From CAWINX01 sp963702055 (GTDB lineage Bacteria; Actinomycetota; Thermoleophilia; Solirubrobacterales; 70-9), in NCBI GenBank assembly GCA_963702055.1, contig OY969702.1, positions 682,001 to 746,000 on the forward strand: DNA of 64,000 nt, written 5' to 3'. Below the pieces are notes generated by a model, which was given only the letters and a program-made list of their open reading frames with translations, was not told the origin of the DNA and searched no databases. Below are positions 16,414 to 25,039 of this stretch, piece by piece. The position numbers and the translations under genes were made by a program. Positions within the stretch are counted from its first letter, which is position 1, and the number at the start of each line of letters is the position of its first letter.

Positions 16414-17157
16414 TGCGATGCTCGCTAATAAGTCTTCAGGCATGTCGAAGTTGGCGTGGACCTCGCTGACGTCGTCGTGCTCCTCGAGCGCGTCGAGGAG
16501 GCGCAGCAGCGTGCCCGCGTCGGACTCCCCGACCTCGACCGTGCTCTTCGGCTCCATCGCCAGGTCGGCGGACTGAATCTCCACCCCCGCCTCCTCCAAG
16601 GCCTCGCGAACCGCGGTCAGGTCACTCGGCTCGCAGAGCACCTTGAGCAGGCTGCCGTCCTCGACCACGTCCTCGGCGCCGGCGTCGATCGCGACGATCA
16701 GGTCGTCTTCGCCGTAGCGCTCGCCGTCGACGAGGACGGCGCCGCGCTTCTCGAAGATCCAGGCGACCGAGCCCGGCTCGCCGAGGCTGCCGTTGTGCTT
16801 GGTGAAGGCGTGGCGGACGTCGGCGCTGGTCCGGTTGCGGTTGTCGGTCAGCGCCTCCACGAGGACGGCGACGCCGGCGGGCCCGTAGCCCTCAAAGACC
16901 ACCCGCTCGATCGCCTCCGCCTCGGCGCCGGCGCCCGTCCCCCGGTCGACCGCCCGTTGGATGTTGTCCTTCGGCATCGAGGCGTCGCGCGCCTTCTGGA
17001 TCGCGGTGGCGAGCGTCGGGTTGGCGTCGGGGTCCCCGCCGCCCTCGCGCGCCGCCACGGTGATCGCCCGCGCCAGCTTGGTGAACTGCTGGCCCCGCTT
17101 TGCGTCGGCGGCTGCCTTCTTGTGCTTGATCGATGACCACTTAGAGTGACCGGACAT
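16408..17157 (-). CDS. yebC: YebC/PmpR-family translation or transcription regulator
   Basis: A 249-residue YebC-family protein. Members have been described as DNA-binding regulators and, more recently, as ribosome-associated factors that help translate proline-rich stretches. The conserved opening MSGHSKWSSIKHKKAAADAKRG is present (positions 1-22), as are the central DNIQRAVDRGTG and FEGYGPAGVAVLVEALTDNRNRT. The start is taken at ATG 17157, where this conserved opening begins; ATG 17169 four codons upstream is possible. The usual genomic partner ruvC follows. The stop falls inside the repeat motif noted at 16404. Confidence 0.95.
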   Translation of the reverse strand: MSGHSKWSSIKHKKAAADAKRGQQFTKLARAITVAAREGGGDPDANPTLATAIQKARDASMPKDNIQRAVDRGTGAGAEAEAIERVVFEGYGPAGVAVLVEALTDNRNRTSADVRHAFTKHNGSLGEPGSVAWIFEKRGAVLVDGERYGEDDLIVAIDAGAEDVVEDGSLLKVLCEPSDLTAVREALEEAGVEIQSADLAMEPKSTVEVGESDAGTLLRLLDALEEHDDVSEVHANFDMPEDLLASIAI

Positions 17158-17169
17158 GCCTGTCATTCT

Positions 17170-17616
17170 ATGAATCGAGGGATGACGGCCGAAACGCATA
17201 CCCAAAACACCACAAGGGGCCTCGCCGCGAGCGTTGTCTTCGTCGCGATGCTGGTCGCGGCCCTCTCGCTTTGGACCGTGGTGCCAGTGGCCTGGCTCTA
17301 CATCGGCTCGAAGGTCTCCCACACGCAATTTCCCTCAGGCGGGCCCTACCTCGTGGTCGCGGTGGGAATCGTCGTCACGGTTGCGGCGATCGGCTGGCTG
17401 ATCGCCCAGCTCAACGGCCTCTACATGCGAATCACCGGCACCAACCGGGTCTCCTCGATGCGCCCGACCTGGTTGAAAAGCATGCGCGACACCGGCGGTG
17501 CCTCGGGACAGACGACCGTGGTCGAGGCGGTGCTGATGGGCTCGGTGATGCTGGCCGGCTGCGTCTTCGCCGTCTGGTTCTTCCTGCTCGCCGGCTCCCC
17601 CTTGCCGAGCCAGTAA
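17170..17616 (+). CDS. Membrane protein of unknown function
   Basis: A protein of about 148 residues, divergent from yebC, with three predicted membrane spans (about 20-45, 58-80 and 118-142) and a conserved-looking cytosolic loop with the sequence GTNRVSSMRPTWLKSMRDTG. No family was recognised. The start could be ATG 17170, or ATG 17182 with GAGGG directly before it; the former would be almost leaderless given the neighbouring divergent gene. Third-position GC follows the coding pattern of this genome, which supports a real gene. Confidence 0.65.
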   Translation: MNRGMTAETHTQNTTRGLAASVVFVAMLVAALSLWTVVPVAWLYIGSKVSHTQFPSGGPYLVVAVGIVVTVAAIGWLIAQLNGLYMRITGTNRVSSMRPTWLKSMRDTGGASGQTTVVEAVLMGSVMLAGCVFAVWFFLLAGSPLPSQ

Positions 17617-17854
17617 GCAGGGGATCACGAGGCCAAACTCGCGGCGCATCGGGACGCTGTCGTTTCCCGTGGTGCAACGCGTAGGCGGGGAAATGGCACG
17701 CCAACGCGTTACACCGGCCGAGCGGAGCGTTGCCGATCCCGCCGGGCCGAGAGCGAGACGAGAGAAATCCCCCATCGCGTCGCGGGAGTGGGATGCAATC
17801 CCTATCCGATTCTTTGGCGCCCCACGAGAGCAGAGCAGATGGGCGGAATTTGAT
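17617..17854. other. Intergenic region with no recognised gene
   Basis: These 238 bases separate two convergent genes. Base composition is lower in G+C than in the flanking genes and all frames are interrupted early. Short inverted stretches such as ggcatt/aatgcc are not convincing. Nothing functional is assigned. Confidence 0.5.
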
Positions 17855-18961
17855 CTAGACGACGAACTTGCCGTCAACCTGGAAGTCCTCGCCGTCGACG
17901 ACGATCTTGCCGCCGAGGCGGAGGTCGCAGACGAGGTCGGTGTGGACCGCCGACTCGTTCTCGCCGCCGGACTCGGGGTAGCTGCGGCCGACCGCCATGT
18001 GGACGGTGCCGCCGATCTTCTCGTCGAGCAGGACCTCGCGGGTGCCGCGATCGATCCCGTAGTTGGTGCCGATCCCCAGCTCGCCGAGCCGGCGGGCGCC
18101 CCCGTCGGTGTCGAGCAGCTGAATCAGGAACTCCTCACCGCGCTCGGCGCTTGCGTCGACCACCTTGCCCGCCTCGAAGCGCAGTCGCACACCGGCGACC
18201 TCGCGCCCGCCGATCACGGCCGGGAGGTGGAAGGTGACCTCGCCCTGCACCGAGTCCTCGATCGGGCCGGTGAAGAACTCGCCGTCGGGCATGTTGTGGC
18301 GGCCGTCGCAGGGGATGAACTTGCGTCCGGCGATGCCGAGCGTGATGTCGGTCCCCGGGGCGATCACCCTGACCTCCTCGTGGCCTTCGATCCACTCGGC
18401 GAGGCGCACCGTCTCGGCGGAGGCCCGCTCCCAGGCGGTCAGAGGATCGCCATCGCCGGCCGCCAGACAGGCGCCGAAGTAGAAGTCCTCGTAGTCGACG
18501 AGGCTCATCTCCGCCTCCGAGGCGTAGGCGCCGGTCGGATACAGCGTGTAGCACCAGCGGAAGGAGCCGTCGGCGCTGCGGTCCATCGCCCGCGCCATCA
18601 ACTCGCCGGTGGCCATCTGGCGGCGGGTCTGGCGCTCCGGGGCCACCGCGGATAGCTCGCGCGTATTGGTGCTGGCGCCGACGGCGATCCGCACATCGAC
18701 GTTCTCGACCATCCATGCGGACACCGGTGAGATCCAGTCGAGCTGCTCGTCGCTCGCGTGCTTGAAGTAGGCGGCCGACTGGCCGTCGAGGGAGACGTTG
18801 AGGATCGGGTGCGCGCCCGCCTTCAGCACTGCCTCATAGACCGCGAGCAGCAGCGGCTCGGCGGCGTTCTCACCGTCGATCGAGACCACCTCGCCGGCCT
18901 TCACCGCGGTCGAGTAGCCGACCAGGATCTTCGCCAGGTTCTCCACCCGCGGGTCCCTCAT
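17855..18961 (-). CDS. M29-family metalloaminopeptidase (aminopeptidase T type)
   Basis: Cytosolic leucyl-type aminopeptidase of the thermophilic AmpS/AmpT family (peptidase M29) that removes N-terminal residues from peptides. Metal ligands and active-site residues are visible in HNMPDGEFFTGPIEDSVQG, in LGELGIGTNYGI and in the C-terminal block EKIGGTVHMAVGRSYPESGG followed by NESAVHTDLVCDL. The length of 368 residues is typical. The start is ATG 18961, overlapping the pdxT stop (ATGA), where the family N-terminus DPRVENLAKILVGYST begins. Coupling to the pyridoxal phosphate genes has no obvious metabolic reason. Confidence 0.9.
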   Translation of the reverse strand: MRDPRVENLAKILVGYSTAVKAGEVVSIDGENAAEPLLLAVYEAVLKAGAHPILNVSLDGQSAAYFKHASDEQLDWISPVSAWMVENVDVRIAVGASTNTRELSAVAPERQTRRQMATGELMARAMDRSADGSFRWCYTLYPTGAYASEAEMSLVDYEDFYFGACLAAGDGDPLTAWERASAETVRLAEWIEGHEEVRVIAPGTDITLGIAGRKFIPCDGRHNMPDGEFFTGPIEDSVQGEVTFHLPAVIGGREVAGVRLRFEAGKVVDASAERGEEFLIQLLDTDGGARRLGELGIGTNYGIDRGTREVLLDEKIGGTVHMAVGRSYPESGGENESAVHTDLVCDLRLGGKIVVDGEDFQVDGKFVV

Positions 18962-19539
18962 CTGCTCGCCTCCAGTGCGGTGCGCTCGCGCGCCGTCGTC
19001 GCCATCGCCATGAACAGCGCGTGGATGCGCGGGTCGTCGGCCAATTCGGGATGAAAAGCGCAGGCGAGGACGGACCCGTCCCGGATCGCGACCGGATGGC
19101 CCTCCCAGGAGGCGAGCACCTCGACCTCCGGGCCGCAGCGCCGCACCCACGGCGCCCGGATGAAGACGGCGCGCAGCGGCTCGTCGCCGATTCCTTCGAC
19201 CTCAAGGTCCGCCTCGAAGCTCTGCAGCTGGCGACCGAAGGCGTTGCGCTCAGCCGTCGCGTCGACAAGGCCCAGGTGGGCGTCGTCGCAGACGATCATC
19301 CCCGCGCAGGTGCCCAGTATCGGCCGCCCCGCGTCGTGATGGGCGCGAATCGCCGGTTCCAGCCCCGCCGACTCGATCCCCATCGAGATCGCCGTGCTCT
19401 CCCCACCCGGGATCACCAGCCCGTCGAGTCCATCTAAATCCGCTGGGACTCGAACTTCCCTGACGTCAGCTCCCAGCTCGCCGAGCATGCGGAGGTGCGC
19501 CTCGAAATCGCCTTGGATGGCAAGAACGCCGATCAGCAT
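18958..19539 (-). CDS. pdxT: Pyridoxal 5'-phosphate synthase glutaminase subunit
   Basis: Class I glutaminase that releases ammonia from glutamine and passes it to PdxS for PLP synthesis (DXP-independent route). The oxyanion motif PGGESTAIS, the nucleophile loop GTCAGMIV with its Cys, and the His-Glu pair in AFHPELADD complete the catalytic triad. The length of 193 residues is normal. It follows pdxS, separated by 96 bases that hold a long inverted repeat related to the palindromic elements in recG and ribD, which could influence the PdxS:PdxT ratio. Confidence 0.95.
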   Translation of the reverse strand: MLIGVLAIQGDFEAHLRMLGELGADVREVRVPADLDGLDGLVIPGGESTAISMGIESAGLEPAIRAHHDAGRPILGTCAGMIVCDDAHLGLVDATAERNAFGRQLQSFEADLEVEGIGDEPLRAVFIRAPWVRRCGPEVEVLASWEGHPVAIRDGSVLACAFHPELADDPRIHALFMAMATTARERTALEASR

Positions 19540-19549
19540 GCGTCTCTTC

Positions 19550-19626
19550 CGCGGGTGGCGCGGGTGGAGGGGGGTCGAGGACAGCTTGGCCCGCAGGGCC
19601 CCCCTCCACCCGCGACAGGACCCGCG
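19550..19626. repeat. Diverged copy of the hairpin repeat family (pdxS-pdxT gap)
   Basis: A strong imperfect hairpin fills the gap. A perfect 16-base inverted repeat (cgcgggtggagggggg at 19559-19574 against 19599-19614) encloses a 24-base loop. The outer ends, cgcgggtggcgc and cgacaggacccgcg, are the same as the ends of the ribD copy at 41562-41649, and an a-gctt core also persists. It is therefore read as a shortened, diverged member of that family. On the minus strand it lies between the pdxS stop and the pdxT start. Confidence 0.75.
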
Positions 19627-19635
19627 GTCGAGCGC

Positions 19636-20523
19636 CTACGCACCGCGGTCCTGCAGCAAAGCATCGGCGGCAGCCAACTCCGCGATCTCCAGCCCCGGCA
19701 TCGCCTCGCCAAGGCCGATCGAAGCGGCGGCGACCCGCTCGGGGTCCTCGAAGTGCGTGGTCGCCTCGACGATCGCCCGGGCGCGTCGCTCCGGGTCCGC
19801 GCTCTTGAAGATTCCCGAGCCGACGAAATTCCCCTCGGCGCCGAGCTGCATCATCAGCGCCGCGTCGGCCGGCGTCGCGATGCCCCCCGCGCAGAACAGC
19901 GGCACCGGCAGGGCGGCTCGCTCGGCGACCTCGCGGACAACCTCCAGCGGCGCCTGGTTCTCCTTCGCGGCGGCGGCCAGCTCTTCGGGCCCGAGCTGGG
20001 AGAGCCGCTTGATCCCGGCGGTGATCTCGCGCATGTGGCGCACAGCCTCGACGATGTTGCCGGTGCCGGCCTCGCCCTTGGAGCGGATCATCGCCGCCCC
20101 CTCACCGAGGCGCCGCAGCGCCTCGCCCAGATTGGTCGCACCGCAGACGAAGGGGACCTCGAAGGCGAACTTGTCGATGTGGTTGCGCTCGTCGGCCGGG
20201 GTAAGCACCTCGGACTCGTCGACGTAGTCGACCTCCAGCGACTGCAGCACCTGGGCCTCGGCGAAATGGCCGATCCGCGCCTTCGCCATCACCGGGATCG
20301 AGACCGCGTCCTGGATCCCCTTGATCATCGCCGGGTCCGACATCCGGGCGACGCCGCCGTCCTTGCGGATGTCGGCCGGGACCCGCTCCAGCGCCATCAC
20401 CGCACAGGCGCCGGCCTCCTCGGCGATCCGGGCTTGCTCGGGGGTGACCACGTCCATGATCACTCCGCCCTTGAGCATCTCGGCCAGGCCGGTCTTGAGG
20501 CGGAAGGTCGCTCGCTCGCTCAC
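19636..20523 (-). CDS. pdxS: Pyridoxal 5'-phosphate synthase lyase subunit
   Basis: TIM-barrel synthase that makes PLP from ribose-5-phosphate, glyceraldehyde-3-phosphate and ammonia supplied by PdxT. Highly conserved blocks are present: GGVIMDVVTPEQARIAE, MALERVPADIRKDGGVARMS, KARIGHFAEAQVL, YVDESEVLTPADE and FCAGGIATPADAALMMQLGA (positions in order). The lysines used for substrate imines are in MDVV-preceding and IRSKGEAGTGN contexts. The length of 295 residues is normal. The start is GTG 20523. It lies downstream of khpA with a 55-base gap, where many bacteria have rimM-trmD-rplS instead. Confidence 0.97.
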   Translation of the reverse strand: MSERATFRLKTGLAEMLKGGVIMDVVTPEQARIAEEAGACAVMALERVPADIRKDGGVARMSDPAMIKGIQDAVSIPVMAKARIGHFAEAQVLQSLEVDYVDESEVLTPADERNHIDKFAFEVPFVCGATNLGEALRRLGEGAAMIRSKGEAGTGNIVEAVRHMREITAGIKRLSQLGPEELAAAAKENQAPLEVVREVAERAALPVPLFCAGGIATPADAALMMQLGAEGNFVGSGIFKSADPERRARAIVEATTHFEDPERVAAASIGLGEAMPGLEIAELAAADALLQDRGA

Positions 20524-20578
20524 TGTTCGCCCAATATTACGTGGCGACCGTGCGGCCCCTCGCGCCGGGCTCGGGGAC

Positions 20579-20809
20579 TCAGTCGAGGATGTCGACGATG
20601 ACCCGGCGGTCGAGGCGCACCGCGGCGGCCTTGGCGATCGTGCGGATCGCGTTGGCGACGCGACCGCCTTTGCCGATCACCCGGCCGAGATCGCCCTCGG
20701 CGACGGTGATCTCATAGATCAGATCGCCGTCCTCCTCCAGCTCCTCGACGACGACTGCCTCGGGCTCCTCTACGAGTGCCCTGACGAGGAACTCGAGGAG
20801 CTCCGTCAC
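20579..20809 (-). CDS. khpA: KH-domain RNA-binding protein KhpA
   Basis: Small (76-residue) single KH-domain protein that binds RNA. In Firmicutes it partners with KhpB/Jag and affects cell-wall growth and sRNA function. The GXXG loop is seen in RVIGKGGRVANAIRTIAKAA. The start is GTG 20809 seven bases after the rpsP stop; the longer upstream frame overlaps rpsP and has no homology. The rpsP-khpA order is the usual one. Confidence 0.93.
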   Translation of the reverse strand: MTELLEFLVRALVEEPEAVVVEELEEDGDLIYEITVAEGDLGRVIGKGGRVANAIRTIAKAAAVRLDRRVIVDILD

Positions 20810-20816
20810 GAGAGCC

Positions 20817-21071
20817 CTAGCTGCCCGAGGCCGCGATGCCCTTGGTGCGCAGCAGGGTCGCGACCGTCTCCGACGGCTGGGCGCCGTGCTCGAGCCAGTG
20901 CTTGGCGCGCGCCTCGTCGATCTCGATGATCGAGGGCTCGGTCTGCGGGTTGTACTGGCCGATTGTCTCGATCGTCCGCCCGTCACGCGGGGAACGTTTG
21001 TCGGCGACGACGATCCGCCAAATCGGGTTCTTCTTCGAACCCACCCTTCTGAGTCTTATTCGGACTGCCAT
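20817..21071 (-). CDS. rpsP: 30S ribosomal protein bS16
   Basis: Small-subunit ribosomal protein (84 residues). The start MAVRIRLRRVGSKKNPIWRI is the standard N-terminus and fixes the start at ATG 21071 rather than upstream. The typical VADKRSPRDGR and IGQYNPQTEP segments follow. The C-terminus is short, lacking the long tail of many actinobacterial S16 proteins. Two palindromes lie between it and ffh, in the leader of this gene. Confidence 0.97.
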   Translation of the reverse strand: MAVRIRLRRVGSKKNPIWRIVVADKRSPRDGRTIETIGQYNPQTEPSIIEIDEARAKHWLEHGAQPSETVATLLRTKGIAASGS

Positions 21072-21104
21072 TGGACTGCGGCAGGTTACAGAGTCATGCA
21101 TCCC

Positions 21105-21128
21105 CCGGCATCCCCGCGGGGATGCCGG
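21105..21128. repeat. Perfect 24-base palindrome in the ffh-rpsP gap
   Basis: The sequence ccggcatccccg followed by its exact reverse complement gives a perfect palindrome with no loop. It sits 34 bases upstream of the rpsP start on the minus strand. No T-run follows on either strand, so it is not a standard intrinsic terminator. It could be a processing site, an attenuator of rpsP, or part of a repeat element. Confidence 0.7.
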
Positions 21129-21158
21129 ATTTGTTCCACGGGCATCTCGTTCGCGTCG

Positions 21159-22529
<1,371 letters not shown>

Positions 22530-22548
22530 GGTTTCAGCTTAGACGCGG

Positions 22549-23547
22549 CTACTCCGCGAGCAGGGCTTGGGCGAAGTCTTCGGGGTCGAAGGGCCGCAGG
22601 TCCTCGAGCTGCTCGCCGGTGCCGATCAGCTTCACCGGTATGCCCAACTCGTTGGCGATCGCCAGGGTGATGCCGCCCTTTGCGGTGCCGTCGAGCTTGG
22701 TGAGGACGACGCCGTCGACCTCGACCGCCTCCGAGAACACCTTCGCTTGGCGCAGGCCGTTCTGGCCGGTGGTCGCGTCGATCGTGATCAGCGTCTCGTG
22801 CGGCGCCGCGGGGATCTGCTTGGCGATCACGCGGCGAACCTTGGCCAGCTCGTCCATCAGGTTGCCCTGCGTGTGCAGGCGACCGGCGGTGTCGATGATG
22901 ACGACGTCCGCGCCTCTGGCCCGCGCCGCTGCGACCGCGTCGAAGGCGACCGAGCCAGGGTCGGCGCCGGGCTCGGAGCGCACCAGGTCGGCGCCGGCCC
23001 GCTCCGCCCACTCGGCGAGCTGCTCGGCGGCGGCGGCGCGGTAGGTGTCGCCGGCGCCCATCACAACAGAGAGGCCAAGCTCACGGGAGAGGTGCCAGGC
23101 GATCTTGCCGATCGTCGTTGTCTTGCCGGTGCCGTTGACGCCGACCATCAGCAGCACTGCCGGGTCGGCACTGAGGTCGATCGGGCGGCGCTGCGCCGAG
23201 GCGACCTCGGCGAGGACCTCGATCAGCCGGTCGCGCACCGCCTCGCCGTCGGCCGAGACGGCGCCGGAGTCGACCTCACGCTCGAGCCGCTCGACCACCT
23301 CGGCGGTGGTCGGCGCGCCGACGTCGGCGAGGATCAGCGCCTCCTCGAGGCGTTCCCAGGTCTCCTCGTCGATCCGGTCGAAAAGGCTGGCCGAGATCTC
23401 CTCGGTGAGGGCGCGGCGGCTTTTCGCGAGGCTGTCGCGCAGGCGACGGAAGACGCCGCCGCCCCGCACCTCGGCATCGGCCCCCGCGGGCGACGGTGCG
23501 ACTTCGCGCTCCCCGAGGTCGAATGCGTCTCGCCAGCCCGTCGTCAT
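22549..23547 (-). CDS. ftsY: Signal recognition particle receptor FtsY
   Basis: SRP receptor GTPase. The NG domain contains GVNGTGKTTTIGKIAWHL, GDTYRAAAAEQL, IIDTAGRLHTQGNLMDEL and LTKLDGTAKGGITLAIAN. The N-terminal acidic A domain is short (about 35 residues), as in other Gram-positive-type FtsY. The length is 332 residues. The smc-ftsY-ffh-rpsP-khpA order is widely conserved, but here a WS/DGAT gene is inserted between smc and ftsY. Confidence 0.97.
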   Translation of the reverse strand: MTTGWRDAFDLGEREVAPSPAGADAEVRGGGVFRRLRDSLAKSRRALTEEISASLFDRIDEETWERLEEALILADVGAPTTAEVVERLEREVDSGAVSADGEAVRDRLIEVLAEVASAQRRPIDLSADPAVLLMVGVNGTGKTTTIGKIAWHLSRELGLSVVMGAGDTYRAAAAEQLAEWAERAGADLVRSEPGADPGSVAFDAVAAARARGADVVIIDTAGRLHTQGNLMDELAKVRRVIAKQIPAAPHETLITIDATTGQNGLRQAKVFSEAVEVDGVVLTKLDGTAKGGITLAIANELGIPVKLIGTGEQLEDLRPFDPEDFAQALLAE

Positions 23548-23573
23548 GCGCGCAAACTACCCGGGCGGCGCGT

Positions 23574-25010
23574 TCAGAGGGCGTGGCCGCTCGCGTCCGG
23601 CGCCCCCACGCCGGCCGCTTCGCGCAGCTCTCGCACAGCATCGTCGACGTGGGCCGCGATCGAGTCGAGGTCGTCAATCGTGTCGCGGTCCGCCAACAGC
23701 CCGAAGTGGATCGAGCCGTTGTAGCTGAAGATCGCCACCGCGAGCGCGTGCCGACGGGCCAGGAAACCGATCGGGTAGGCCCCGGTCAGCTCGCGGCCGA
23801 GCACGTAGAAGGGCACCTGCGGCCCTGGAAAGTTGGTGACCAACATGTTGAAGAGCCGGGTCGAGAAGTTGATCGCGGCGGTGCGGTTGAGCAACAGCGG
23901 CGGGGCGAACTCGCGGAACCAGTCGTTCAGCCCCCAGATCGCCTCGGCGCCGAGCGCCTGTTTGGACGCCTTCAGTTTGTCCATCTCCCGGCTCACGGTC
24001 CGCAGTCGCTCGACCGGGTCGGCGATGTGGACGGGCAGCGGCCCGCGCATCGCGGTCAACCGGTTGCCCAACTCGCCGTGCTCGTTCTCGGTGCGCACCG
24101 AGACCGGCACCAGCGCCCACAGCGGCAGGCCGTCGGGGTCGGCGCCGTGATCCTTGAGCCAGCGCCGCAGGGCGCCGCCGGCGACGGCCAGGGTGACATC
24201 GTTGACGGTGCCGCCGAGGGCGTTCTTGATCTGCTTGAAGTCCTCGAGTGAGCCGCTGGTCCATGCGAAGGCGCGATTGGGCCCGATCTCGGTGTTGAAG
24301 GGGACCTTCGGCGCCGGCTTGGCCAGATTCCACCCCACCTCACAGAGACCGGTGACGCCGTCCGCCGCGCGCCGGGAAGCGCGGCGAGGGTTGCGGAAGG
24401 CGGCGCCGAGCCAGCGCAGGGCGCGACCGAACATCGCGAAGAAGCCGCGCGCCGCGCCGCCGGCCAGGCGGGCCTTCGAGGGCGGCCGGTTGGGCTCCCA
24501 GGGAGCCTCGTCGCGGACGATCTCGGTCTTTGGCTCGGTGTCGAAAAGGAGCATTCCGACATCGGTCGCGGAGATGCCATCGGCCATCGAGTGGTGCGTC
24601 TTGTAGATGATTCCGAAGCGATCGTCCTCGAAGCCGTCGACCAACCACAGCTCCCAGAGCGGCTTGGAGCGGTCCAGCGGAGGCGAGAGGTGGATCCCGA
24701 TCAGCTCGTGGAACTGGGCGTCGGTCCCCGGCGCGGGAAGGGTCGCGCGCCCGACGTGCTCGTGGACGTCGAAGTCCGGATGGTCCACCCAAAGAGGCGT
24801 GCCCAGGCGCAGCGGCGGGAAGGTGAGCTTCTGGCGCAGCCGCGGCAGTAGGTGGAGGCGACTGCGGATGTGGGTGACGAAGTCGTCGTAGTCGGGTGGA
24901 GATCCCTCGCAGACGAGGATCGCCCCGATCGCCATGTGCCCGTTCGACCTCTCGTTGGTCAGGAACGACGTGTCGAACGACGTCAACCTGTCCATGTGAC
25001 GCTGTGCCAT
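23574..25010 (-). CDS. Wax ester synthase/diacylglycerol acyltransferase (WS/DGAT)
   Basis: Acyltransferase that joins acyl-CoA to long-chain alcohols or diacylglycerol, making storage wax esters or triacylglycerol in Actinobacteria. The catalytic HHxxxDG motif is seen in YKTHHSMADGIS near residue 145, and the structural NDV motif in LGGTVNDVTLAVAGGAL. The N-terminal MDRLTSFDTSFLTNE segment is characteristic. The length of 478 residues is normal. The ATG is preceded by a clear GGAGG (25016-25020, five-base spacing). It is placed between smc and ftsY and probably cotranscribed with them, an unexpected location. Confidence 0.93.
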   Translation of the reverse strand: MAQRHMDRLTSFDTSFLTNERSNGHMAIGAILVCEGSPPDYDDFVTHIRSRLHLLPRLRQKLTFPPLRLGTPLWVDHPDFDVHEHVGRATLPAPGTDAQFHELIGIHLSPPLDRSKPLWELWLVDGFEDDRFGIIYKTHHSMADGISATDVGMLLFDTEPKTEIVRDEAPWEPNRPPSKARLAGGAARGFFAMFGRALRWLGAAFRNPRRASRRAADGVTGLCEVGWNLAKPAPKVPFNTEIGPNRAFAWTSGSLEDFKQIKNALGGTVNDVTLAVAGGALRRWLKDHGADPDGLPLWALVPVSVRTENEHGELGNRLTAMRGPLPVHIADPVERLRTVSREMDKLKASKQALGAEAIWGLNDWFREFAPPLLLNRTAAINFSTRLFNMLVTNFPGPQVPFYVLGRELTGAYPIGFLARRHALAVAIFSYNGSIHFGLLADRDTIDDLDSIAAHVDDAVRELREAAGVGAPDASGHAL

Positions 25011-25039
25011 TTCTGCCTCCCTAGGCAGCGTACTGGAGC

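Noticed and set aside
19559..19614. The pdxS-pdxT hairpin as a plain intrinsic terminator
   Set aside because: No T-run follows on the minus strand, and its ends match the repeat element in ribD.
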